Shown here in pieces: positions 1 through 5,598 of a stretch of 14,385 nucleotides of DNA. The notes beneath the pieces are model-generated. The model made no database searches, was not told the origin of the DNA, and saw nothing but the letters and a program-made list of their open reading frames with translations. The stretch is from assembly GCA_041486365.1 (NCBI GenBank), contig JBGPLH010000048.1, positions 1-14,385 on the forward strand, written 5' to 3'. Numbering within the stretch: position 1 is the stretch's first letter; each line of letters begins with the position of its first letter. This DNA comes from JBGPLH01 sp041486365 [NCBI: Thermodesulfobacteriota bacterium]. Lineage in GTDB: Bacteria > JAUYMQ01. A program made the position numbers and the translations under genes.

Positions 1-838
1 CATTCATCTCGATAGCGCGCTCATTCCCCTTGGTATCCCGCATCGACATCGCGACGCCGCGCAGCCGCTTCTCCGCGATCAGGCGCTGGCGCATGTCGCT
101 CAGGCGCTTCACCAGGTTTGGAGGGACGAAGCGCGTGATCGGCTTGCCGATCACATCCGCCTCCTCCAGGCCCACGACCTGGAGCCCCTTGCCGGTGATG
201 GTCGCGATGCGCATCTCGGCGTCGACGGTGAAGACGAAGACGTCGAGGCGCTCGACGAGGTCCCGGTATTCCTCCAGGGCCTGAGCGAGCGCCTCCGTGC
301 GCTCCTTCAGGGATGCTTCCAGCCGGTCCAGGACCCCGGGGTCCGCCGCGCGCTCGCGGCGCGCGGGCGCCCGTCGCCCGGGTACGCGGGCCGCCTGAAG
401 TAGCGCCGCCTGCGCCCTTCCGTGCTCCGCGTCGAGCGCACGGATCGCCGCGTTCCGCCCGCGCCGCGGGATTTCCTCGTCGGCTTCGAGCCGGGCGCGG
501 CTCACGTCGAAGAGGGCCGCGCACCAGCGCGCGCACCAGGCGGGATCGATCTTGCGAGATTCGAGGAAGGCTAAGAGACGGGAGAGGTTCGTGATCGAGA
601 AGTCTGATGAGGTTTTCGCGGGACGCCGTTCGATGGCGAGCAGGATGCGTGAGAGCATGCGGCGCAAGGCGGCGTCGCCCGCGTCGCGGGCCAGCCGCCT
701 GCCCGGAGACGTGGCGAGGATCCGATCGGCCCAGGCGCCGATCACCTCGTGCCGGTGGCGAGAGAGAAGCGCCGGCCAACGCCTCCGGGGAGGACGCTTT
801 GCCGCCGGTCGAGCCTGGGGGGATGACTTCGAGCGCAT
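1..838 (-). CDS. PAS-domain sensory protein, N-terminal part (C-terminus off left edge)
   Basis: 279 residues are visible and the frame is still open at the window edge, so the C-terminal output domain is missing. Residues 1-25 are basic and Pro/Arg-rich. Residues about 25-125 look all-helical (RHRHEVIGAWADRIL, then two LL-rich helices) and resemble the helical N-terminal domain of RsbR-type or sensor-kinase proteins; that resemblance is inference. Residues 165-195 form an Arg/Glu/Leu coiled-coil linker. From about 190 a PAS domain follows (EYRDLVERLDVFVFTVDAEMR, then ITGKGLQVVGLEEADVIGKP). A histidine kinase or a GGDEF output is equally possible. The ATG at 838 is chosen because GAGG lies just upstream and a promoter-like pair at 883-912 would place the transcript start near 876. 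An in-frame ATG at 898 would then lie inside the promoter. The longer ORF in a neighbouring frame is a shadow with Arg/Gly/Pro-rich composition. Confidence 0.75.
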   Translation of the reverse strand, partial: MRSKSSPQARPAAKRPPRRRWPALLSRHRHEVIGAWADRILATSPGRRLARDAGDAALRRMLSRILLAIERRPAKTSSDFSITNLSRLLAFLESRKIDPAWCARWCAALFDVSRARLEADEEIPRRGRNAAIRALDAEHGRAQAALLQAARVPGRRAPARRERAADPGVLDRLEASLKERTEALAQALEEYRDLVERLDVFVFTVDAEMRIATITGKGLQVVGLEEADVIGKPITRFVPPNLVKRLSDMRQRLIAEKRLRGVAMSMRDTKGNERAIEMN

Positions 839-882
839 GATCCTCACGGATTGGGCGGCCGTTCGGTACAAGAGCGCGATGC

Positions 883-912
883 ATCGTACCAATGGCATCG
901 TGTTCAAGTCAA
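883..912 (-). promoter_or_regulatory. Candidate sigma70-type promoter for the PAS gene
   Basis: Read on the minus strand, TTGACT (912-907) is followed after 18 bp by TACGAT (888-883), which matches the -10 consensus at four of six positions including TA...AT. The predicted transcript starts near 876, giving a leader of about 38 nt before the ATG at 838. No experimental support is available from sequence alone. Confidence 0.55.
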
Positions 913-1052
913 TGGAAGAGTCGGTGTGAGGTTACGCCCCCAAGGTTAAATTTCGGAAACATCGGCGTGAAGAAAGCGAGATCGCTTCACATGCCCCGCA
1001 CAGCATGCGCACATGGCTTCCACAGCCCCTGCACACCCGGCTCCACAGCCGC

Positions 1053-1069
1053 ATTGAACCCGATTCAAT
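1053..1069. repeat. Inverted repeat upstream of the tRNA promoter
   Basis: The sequence is ATTGAA, five bases, TTCAAT: perfect 6-bp arms. It ends 9 bp before the -35 element of the tRNA promoter, where an activator or repressor could bind. Whether it is an operator is inference. Confidence 0.4.
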
Positions 1070-1078
1070 AACCTCGTC

Positions 1079-1107
1079 TTGACACCACCGGGGGCCCGTG
1101 GTACCAA
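1079..1107 (+). promoter_or_regulatory. Promoter of the tRNA-Pro gene
   Basis: A perfect -35 element TTGACA (1079-1084) is followed after exactly 17 bp by TACCAA (1102-1107). The -10 is weak, with only TA and one A in consensus. The stretch between -10 and the expected start near 1114 contains GGGCG. GC-rich discriminators are typical of stable-RNA promoters under stringent (ppGpp) control. The tRNA begins about 44 nt downstream. Confidence 0.55.
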
Positions 1108-1157
1108 ACTGGGCGTTTTCAGGCGACTTCCCGCGTGTCTCACGAGGGGAGACGCAT

Positions 1158-1234
1158 CGGGACGTGGCTCAGCCTGGTAGAGCACCTGGTTCGGGACCAG
1201 GGGGTCGCTGGTTCAAATCCAGTCGTCCCGACCA
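1158..1234 (+). tRNA. tRNA-Pro (anticodon CGG)
   Basis: A full 77-nt cloverleaf can be drawn. The acceptor stem is CGGGACG/CGTCCCG, the D arm is GCTC/GAGC with AGCCTGGTA in the loop, and the anticodon stem is CCTGG/CCAGG around the loop TTCGGGA, which places CGG at 34-36. The T arm is GCTGG/CCAGT with the loop TTCAAAT. Discriminator A and CCA are encoded. The first base C pairing with G at the acceptor end is characteristic of bacterial tRNA-Pro, and the layout closely follows E. coli proK. It reads CCG codons, which are common in GC-rich genes like these. Confidence 0.97.
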
Positions 1235-1240
1235 TTCCAG

Positions 1241-1278
1241 AAAAAAAGGCGGCCGGGGATGACCCGGCCGCTTTTTTT
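1241..1278. terminator. Strong, probably bidirectional intrinsic terminator
   Basis: A perfect 9-bp stem GCGGCCGGG/CCCGGCCGC (1249-1257 with 1263-1271) has a 5-nt loop and is followed by seven T (1272-1278). It is preceded by seven A (1241-1247), so the other strand also has a U tract. It ends the tRNA transcript 7 nt after CCA and, read in reverse, sits about 55 nt past the stop of the convergent glycosyltransferase gene. Confidence 0.93.
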
Positions 1279-1332
1279 ATTCTCTCAGTTCAATCTCTTG
1301 GTTTCTTTCCCGACCGTGCGGTCCACGAATGC

Positions 1333-2016
1333 CTAGCGGCGGAACCGCAGGAGCCGCTCCGGCCCGACGCCCATCGCGAACAGCGACGCGCTACCCCAAT
1401 TGAGGAGCATGTTGCGCAGAAGGCCGTTCCGGTCGTAGCGGCGAGGGGAGGTCCGCACGCGTTCAGGCGCCAGGACCACGCGCCCGACGCGCTTCGCGCG
1501 CCGCACGAGGCAGAGGTCCTCCATGATCGGAATCTCGCGGAAGCCGCCGAGCCGCTCGAAGGTCTCGCGCCGCAGGAACAGGGCCTGATCGCCGTAGGGA
1601 AGCGCGAAGAGACGCGCGCGGAGATCGGCGCCGAATACGAGGAAGCGCGTGCCGGAGTCCTCCCGGTCAAAGCCGAGCCGGAAGGCGCCAAGCGACACGC
1701 GCGGATCGGCGAGCACGCGCGACACGCGGGCAAGGGCGCCTGCGGGCAGCCGCGTGTCGGCGTGGAGGAAGAGCAGCGCGTCGCCCCGCGCGGCTCGCGC
1801 GCCGGCGTTCTGCTGCTTCCCGCGCCCCGCCGGCGCCGGGACGACCTTCGCTCCGGCCCTCCGGGCCGCTTCGGCCGTGCCGTCCGAGGAGCCGCCGTCC
1901 GCGACGATCACCTCCCGGGGCCCAAGCGCGCGCGCGTGCGCCACCGTGCCGGCGATGAGGGACTCCTCGTCCAGGGCCGGGATGACGATGGAGACGCGAA
2001 GACCGGATCCGTTCAT
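1333..2016 (-). CDS. Family 2 glycosyltransferase, TIGR04283-like
   Basis: This 227-residue, single-domain GT-A glycosyltransferase shows the nucleotide-binding start VSIVIPALDEE (8-18), VADGGSSDGT (38-47), GRGKQQNAGARAARGD (64-79) and the metal-site stretch LFLHADTRLP (82-91). It continues with LPYGDQALFLRR (139-150) and the acceptor/base region IPIMEDLCLVRR (162-173). These blocks and the length match the TIGR04283 group, often seen beside radical-SAM/selenodomain genes; no such genes are in this window. It has no membrane segment, so it is probably cytosolic. Donor sugar and acceptor are unknown. It lies 42 nt downstream of the ThDP enzyme gene in the same direction, with a perfect hairpin between them. 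The ATG has only a weak GGGA ribosome site. The shared terminator at 1241-1278 lies downstream. Confidence 0.85.
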   Translation of the reverse strand: MNGSGLRVSIVIPALDEESLIAGTVAHARALGPREVIVADGGSSDGTAEAARRAGAKVVPAPAGRGKQQNAGARAARGDALLFLHADTRLPAGALARVSRVLADPRVSLGAFRLGFDREDSGTRFLVFGADLRARLFALPYGDQALFLRRETFERLGGFREIPIMEDLCLVRRAKRVGRVVLAPERVRTSPRRYDRNGLLRNMLLNWGSASLFAMGVGPERLLRFRR

Positions 2017-2031
2017 GGGGATCCCGCGGGG

Positions 2032-2060
2032 AGGCCCGGAAGGCCGGGACTTCCGGGCCT
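2032..2060 (-). repeat. Perfect 11-bp intercistronic hairpin
   Basis: Arms 2032-2042 (AGGCCCGGAAG) and 2050-2060 (CTTCCGGGCCT) are exact reverse complements around a 7-nt loop. The hairpin overlaps the last bases of the TAG of the ThDP gene and precedes the glycosyltransferase start. No T run follows on either strand, so it is not a classical intrinsic terminator. Transcript stabilisation, processing or partial termination are the likeliest roles (inference). Confidence 0.75.
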
Positions 2061-3702
2061 AGACGGGGGAGACCAGCTCCCCCAGTCGCTCGGTAAGCTT
2101 CATGTTCTCGCTATAGTCCACCGGGCAATCGATCACGCTCGGGATGCGCTGCGAGAGCGCATCTTTCAGGATTGGCGCCAACTCACCGGCCGCCTGCACG
2201 CGGTACCCCTTGCACCCGAAGGACTCCGCCAGCTTCACGAAGTCGGGGTTGCGAAAGCGCACGTGCGACTCGCGCCCGAACTTCCGGATCTGCTTCCAGG
2301 CGATCAGCCCGTAGCCGTCGTCGCGGAAGATCAGGTTCACGAAGGGGAGCTGGTGCTCGACGGCCGTTTCGAGCTCCTGCGCGTTCATGAGGAAGCCGGC
2401 GTCCCCCGACAGCGCGAGCACCCGCCGCCCGGGCTGCCGCTTCGCCAGAAGCGACGCCGCCACGCCGCCGGGCAGGGCGATTCCCATGGCGGCGAAGCCG
2501 TTGGAGATGATGCACGTGTTCGGGTTGTAGCAGGGATAGCAGCGCGCGACCCACACCTTGTGCGCCCCCACGTCCGAGATCAGCACGTCGTCGGGTCCGA
2601 GCGCCGCCCGCACCTCGGCGATGGCGCGTTGGGGCTTCATGGGGAAACCGGGGTCGTGGAGGTAGCGCTCGTGGATGTCCGACACGATCTCCTGCCGGAG
2701 GGCCGCGATCGAGTCGCTCCCCGAAGGCTCGGCACGCGCCGCGATCCGGTCCAGGCTCTCGGCGATATCGCCCACCACCCCCACCTCCACGATGTAGAAG
2801 GCGTCGACCTCCGCGGGCGTCATGTCGATGTGGACGATCTTCTTGTCCCCGGCGGGGTTCCAGAAGCGGGGCGCGTACTCGATGAGGTCGTATCCCACGC
2901 AGATCACGACGTCCGCCCGGTCGAAGCCGCGGGAGACGTAGTCCCGGCTCTGGAGCCCCACGGCGAACAGGGACAGCGGATCCGTGAGCGACAGCACCCC
3001 CTTGGCCATGAAGGTGTTCGCCACGGGGATGTTGAGTGTTTTCGCGAACCGCCGCAGCGCGTCCGAGGCATGGCCCCGGATCACGCCGTTGCCCGCCAGC
3101 ACGATGGGATGGCGCGCGCCCGAGATCACACCGGCCGCCTGGACGACCTTCTCCTGGGGTGGCTCGGGGGGCGCCGCGAACTGGGCCCGGAGGGGCACGC
3201 CTTCGACGTCGACCTCGGCCTCGTCCTCCGGGAAATCGATGTGCGTCGCGCCCGTCTTCTCGGTCTGCGCCACCTTGAAGGCCTTGCGCACGACCTCCGG
3301 GATGATCGAGGCCTTCTTGATCTGCGCGCTCCACTTCGTGATCGGGCGGAAAGCGGAGACCGTGTCGAGGTACTGGTGGCTTTCCTTGTGCATGCGGTCC
3401 AGTCCCGCCTGACCGGTGATCGCCACCAGAGGCGCATGGTCCATGTTCGCGTCGGCGACACCGGTCATGAGGTTCGTCGCACCGGGGCCGAGCGTCGAGA
3501 GGCAGACGCCGGCCCGCCCCGTGAGCCGCCCGTAGACGTCGGCCATGAAGGCGGCGCCCTGCTCGTGCCGCGTCCCGATGAAGCGGATGCCGGAGTCGAG
3601 GAGGGCGTCCATCACGTCCATGTTCTCCTCGCCGGGCAGGCCGAAGATCGTGTCGACGGACTCGTTCTCCAGGCAGCGAATGAACAGCTCGGCTGCCTTC
3701 AT
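2059..3702 (-). CDS. Acetolactate synthase-type ThDP enzyme, large subunit (PRK08322/AlsS-like)
   Basis: This 547-residue ThDP enzyme has the family's three domains. The N-terminal PYR domain carries the catalytic Glu47 in RHEQGAAFMADVYGR, then STLGPGATN (69-77) and AITGQAGLDRMHKESHQY (94-111). The central domain spans about 190-330 (VLAGNGVIRG). The PP domain has GDAGF at 433-437 and the metal-site pair D434 and D461 (RDDGYG), 27 residues apart as in AlsS. The tail PVDYSENMKL (527-536) is typical of catabolic acetolactate synthases. The usual reaction joins two pyruvates to 2-acetolactate plus CO2. No ilvN or ilvC neighbour is present, so a catabolic or other 2-oxo-acid role is more likely than branched-chain synthesis; the substrate is not proved. 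The ATG overlaps the TGA of the DedA gene (ATGA), with GGGAGG 4 nt upstream, so the two are translationally coupled. Confidence 0.9.
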   Translation of the reverse strand: MKAAELFIRCLENESVDTIFGLPGEENMDVMDALLDSGIRFIGTRHEQGAAFMADVYGRLTGRAGVCLSTLGPGATNLMTGVADANMDHAPLVAITGQAGLDRMHKESHQYLDTVSAFRPITKWSAQIKKASIIPEVVRKAFKVAQTEKTGATHIDFPEDEAEVDVEGVPLRAQFAAPPEPPQEKVVQAAGVISGARHPIVLAGNGVIRGHASDALRRFAKTLNIPVANTFMAKGVLSLTDPLSLFAVGLQSRDYVSRGFDRADVVICVGYDLIEYAPRFWNPAGDKKIVHIDMTPAEVDAFYIVEVGVVGDIAESLDRIAARAEPSGSDSIAALRQEIVSDIHERYLHDPGFPMKPQRAIAEVRAALGPDDVLISDVGAHKVWVARCYPCYNPNTCIISNGFAAMGIALPGGVAASLLAKRQPGRRVLALSGDAGFLMNAQELETAVEHQLPFVNLIFRDDGYGLIAWKQIRKFGRESHVRFRNPDFVKLAESFGCKGYRVQAAGELAPILKDALSQRIPSVIDCPVDYSENMKLTERLGELVSPV

Positions 3703-4475
3703 GGGCCCTCCCGCGAGGCGCGGCGCGATGAGATACGCGCGTGAGCGCGCTTGATGACGATCGGGATCGCGATGGAGACGACGAGCAGCAGCACCGGCAA
3801 CAGGTAGCGGGGGCTGCTCATCATGAGAGAGAACGCTTCCCGCAACCCAGCCCGGAAGCCGGCGGCCTGCGCGGCCCGGTCGGCCAGCTCCTTCAGGCGT
3901 CCGAAGAACAGGACCCAGACAAAGGTGCCGGGGATCATGCCGAGGAAGGTCCCCCAGAAGAAGTCCCGCAGGGAGACCTTCGTGAGCCCGGCGGCGAAAT
4001 TATAGTAGGTGAACGGAACGTAGAGAAGGCGGGAGTACAGGACGAAGAGGAACCCGTTGCGCGCCAGGCCGTCGTCCCAGGCGGCCACGCGACCCCGCAG
4101 CATGCGCGCCACGAATTCCCGCCCCGCGAAACGTGCCGTGAGGAACGCGATCACGGCCCCGATGGTGGCGCCCACGACGATGCAGGCCACGGCGGGGAGC
4201 ACGGGGAAGAGGAGGCTCGCCGCCCCCGTGACCACGATCGCGGGCAGCGCCAGGCTCACCCAGAGGGCATAAACGACGACGAAGACCGCCGGGGCCCAGG
4301 ACCCCGCAGCCCGCACAAAGGACACGATCCCTTCCCGGGAGAGCGTGGACCGCACCTCCGGCTGACGGTAGGCGAACAACGCCATCACGATCACGGTCAG
4401 GACGGCGAGGAGCTTGGCGAGGCCGGCCACCCTCCGCGACCGGGCCGGCTCGATCCGCTCTGCGGTGCTCGACAT
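3699..4475 (-). CDS. DedA/TVP38 (VTT-domain) membrane protein
   Basis: This 258-residue integral membrane protein has a TM helix at about 20-36, hydrophobic stretches at 60-90 and 92-116, and the VTT/DedA core at 139-192. That core contains LYSRLLYVPFTYYNFAAGLTKVSLRDFFWGTFLGMIPGTF in pattern R...PF...N..AGL...RDF..GT..GM.PGTF. A last TM lies at 223-241 and the ends are basic. Bacterial relatives act as lipid scramblases or flippases (undecaprenyl-phosphate or phospholipid) or affect membrane homeostasis; the substrate here is unknown. The ATG at 4475 is preferred over an upstream in-frame ATG at 4565. It has GGAG 5 nt upstream, and the extra 30 residues are not family-like and would run across the efp promoter. 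The gene is first of a cluster with the ThDP enzyme and glycosyltransferase, so a link to envelope lipid or glycan chemistry is possible. Confidence 0.88.
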   Translation of the reverse strand: MSSTAERIEPARSRRVAGLAKLLAVLTVIVMALFAYRQPEVRSTLSREGIVSFVRAAGSWAPAVFVVVYALWVSLALPAIVVTGAASLLFPVLPAVACIVVGATIGAVIAFLTARFAGREFVARMLRGRVAAWDDGLARNGFLFVLYSRLLYVPFTYYNFAAGLTKVSLRDFFWGTFLGMIPGTFVWVLFFGRLKELADRAAQAAGFRAGLREAFSLMMSSPRYLLPVLLLVVSIAIPIVIKRAHARISSRRASREGP

Positions 4476-4490
4476 AGGACTCCGTCGGGG

Positions 4491-4519
4491 TTGACTGGGC
4501 CCCGCGGGTTGACTAACTT
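4491..4519 (+). promoter_or_regulatory. Promoter candidate for efp
   Basis: TTGACT (4491-4496) and TAACTT (4514-4519) are separated by 17 bp, giving a start near 4526 and a leader of about 70 nt. A second GGGTTGACT copy 18 bp further (4506-4514) makes a short direct repeat and supplies the first T of the -10. The leader contains a 7-bp hairpin at 4535-4553 (GCCTGCC/GGCAGGC). The divergent DedA gene has no equally clear promoter here. Confidence 0.5.
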
Positions 4520-4534
4520 GGCTCGTTTCCCGGA

Positions 4535-4553
4535 GCCTGCCCGCGCGGCAGGC
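4535..4553 (+). other. Hairpin in the efp leader
   Basis: Perfect 7-bp arms GCCTGCC (4535-4541) and GGCAGGC (4547-4553) flank a 5-nt loop. The hairpin lies about 30 nt before the efp ribosome site and has no T run after it. It may modulate the leader or have no function. Confidence 0.4.
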
Positions 4554-4596
4554 CCCTTCGACCACGCTTCACGCCGAGAGGTCCCGGAGGTCCTTC

Positions 4597-5157
4597 GTGC
4601 TGATTCCCGCCACCCAGCTGCGCGCTGGAATGACTATCATACATAACAATGACCCGCACCGGGTGATGGAGGTCCAGCACGTGACCCCCGGGAACTGGCG
4701 GGGGATGGTGCATGCGAAGCTCCGGAACCTCCGGTCGGGCAGCCAGAGCCAGACGCGTTACCGCTCCGTCGACCAGGTCGAGCGGGCCGAGATGGAGCAG
4801 CACGAGATGGAGTACCTCTACACGACCGGCGACGAGTTCGTCTTCATGAACACCGAGACCTACGACCAGATGTCGCTGGACACGGACACGCTGGGCGAGG
4901 CGGTGAAGTACCTCCTGTCCAACATGAAGCTCCAGATCGAGTTCTTCGAGGGGAAGCCCGTGGGAATCGATCTGCCGAAGACCGTCGACCTGAAGGTCAC
5001 CTATACGGAGCCCGGCCTCAAGGGGGCCACGGCGACCAATTCGCCCAAGCCGGCCACGGTGGAGACCGGCCTCATCGTACAGGTCCCTACCTTCGTCCAG
5101 ATCGGCGACGTGCTCCGCATTGACACGACGACGGGCCAGTACCTGCAGCGTGCCTGA
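4597..5157 (+). CDS. efp: Elongation factor P (EF-P) with atypical loop
   Basis: EF-P binds the ribosome between the P and E sites and relieves stalling at consecutive prolines. The 186-residue length is normal. The KOW-like N-domain is at 1-63, the middle OB domain at 66-125 (YLYTTGDEFVFMNTETYDQ) and the C-terminal OB domain at 128-186, with signature KPATVETGLIVQVPTFVQIGDVLRIDT. Aligned without gaps to E. coli EF-P, the loop PGKGQAF reads PGNWRGM here. The modified Lys34 is therefore Asn33, and an Arg lies two residues on. Neither the EpmA lysine nor the EarP arginine is in place. No efp-modification gene is visible nearby. The GTG start is favoured because GGAGG sits 6 nt upstream (4586-4590) and the protein then begins exactly at the family start. 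Transcription probably comes from the promoter at 4491-4519. Confidence 0.95.
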   Translation: MLIPATQLRAGMTIIHNNDPHRVMEVQHVTPGNWRGMVHAKLRNLRSGSQSQTRYRSVDQVERAEMEQHEMEYLYTTGDEFVFMNTETYDQMSLDTDTLGEAVKYLLSNMKLQIEFFEGKPVGIDLPKTVDLKVTYTEPGLKGATATNSPKPATVETGLIVQVPTFVQIGDVLRIDTTTGQYLQRA

Positions 5158-5183
5158 CACAGGCCGGCATGGTTCGGATGAGA

Positions 5184-5211
5184 AAGCCCTGGGGCCTTCG
5201 CCTCAGGGCTT
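5184..5211. terminator. Hairpin between the convergent efp and zinc-ribbon genes
   Basis: An 11-bp stem (5184-5194 with 5201-5211, one G-T pair) closes a CCTTCG loop. On the plus strand it is followed by CTTCTT, a weak T-rich tail. It starts 26 nt after the efp stop, and the TGA of the opposing gene lies inside it. It probably ends efp transcription; function on the other strand is less sure. Confidence 0.55.
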
Positions 5212-5532
5212 CTTCTTCGAGAAGAGCGCATCGAGGGCGGCCTTGGGATCGGGATGGGGCGCGGAGGGCGGCTTCCCCGCAGCATTCTCAGAGTCGGCTC
5301 GCGCTCCGCGCGAGACCTCCGGGGTTGCCCGGAACCACTCGCACCGGTTGGCCCGGTCCTTCTCGACGACGGGATCGGCCTGGGGCTCCCGGCACTGGTT
5401 GTGGGCGCCGGTGTCGTGGAAGTCGCAGTTCAGGCAGGTGTGGAGATCGGCGCCGCAGCCGTCACAGACCTCCCGGAAGCCGACGCGCTCGCGAACCTCG
5501 AAAGCGCGCCCGCAGGCCTGGCAGGATGGCAT
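5203..5532 (-). CDS. Small eight-cysteine zinc-ribbon protein, function unknown
   Basis: This 109-residue protein has Cys4/Cys7, Cys23/Cys26, Cys33/Cys36, then Cys47 and Cys64, enough for two structural metal sites. The core CDGCGADLHTCLNCDF, HNQCREPQA and KDRANRCEWF is one I recall from uncharacterised proteins of GC-rich bacteria, with no known role. The region 68-96 is low-complexity and probably disordered. The end, ALDALFSKKKP, looks like a short amphipathic helix with a basic tail. There is no signal peptide or membrane segment, so it is likely cytosolic. The start is set by GAGGAG about 8 nt upstream. It lies 66 nt downstream of the DUF547 gene in the same direction and may share its transcript. 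Its stop falls within a hairpin shared with efp. Confidence 0.8.
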   Translation of the reverse strand: MPSCQACGRAFEVRERVGFREVCDGCGADLHTCLNCDFHDTGAHNQCREPQADPVVEKDRANRCEWFRATPEVSRGARADSENAAGKPPSAPHPDPKAALDALFSKKKP

Positions 5533-5598
5533 CGGGCATCTCCTCGGCGCCTGCGCCGCGGTCGCGTTGGGAGCCGCGCCCTCTCACGGCGCCGGACC

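Larger units (their letters stand above)
839..1157. other. Intergenic region between the PAS gene and tRNA-Pro
   Basis: No credible protein is encoded here. A short minus-strand ORF at 946-1185 is Cys-rich, overlaps the tRNA and is not supported. The region holds the PAS promoter, the tRNA promoter at 1079-1107, a perfect inverted repeat at 1053-1069 and a weaker one (6-bp arms, AAGCGA/TCGCTT) at 974-987. It is visibly less GC-rich around 940-960 than the flanking genes. Confidence 0.6.

Noticed and set aside
21-884. 287-residue minus-strand ORF over the PAS gene
   Set aside because: The product is almost only Arg, Gly, Pro and Ala. The frame with a clear PAS domain is the neighbouring one, open to the left edge.
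946-1185. 79-residue Cys-rich minus-strand ORF
   Set aside because: It overlaps the tRNA and its promoter, lacks a ribosome site, and has no recognisable motif.
1135-3744. 869-residue plus-strand open frame
   Set aside because: It runs through the tRNA and antisense to the glycosyltransferase and ThDP genes. Its product is Arg/His/Gly/Asp-rich without any domain, a GC-rich shadow of the real minus-strand genes.
4476-4565. 30-residue N-terminal extension of the DedA protein
   Set aside because: It would translate across the efp promoter, shows no family similarity, and the internal ATG at 4475 has a proper ribosome site.
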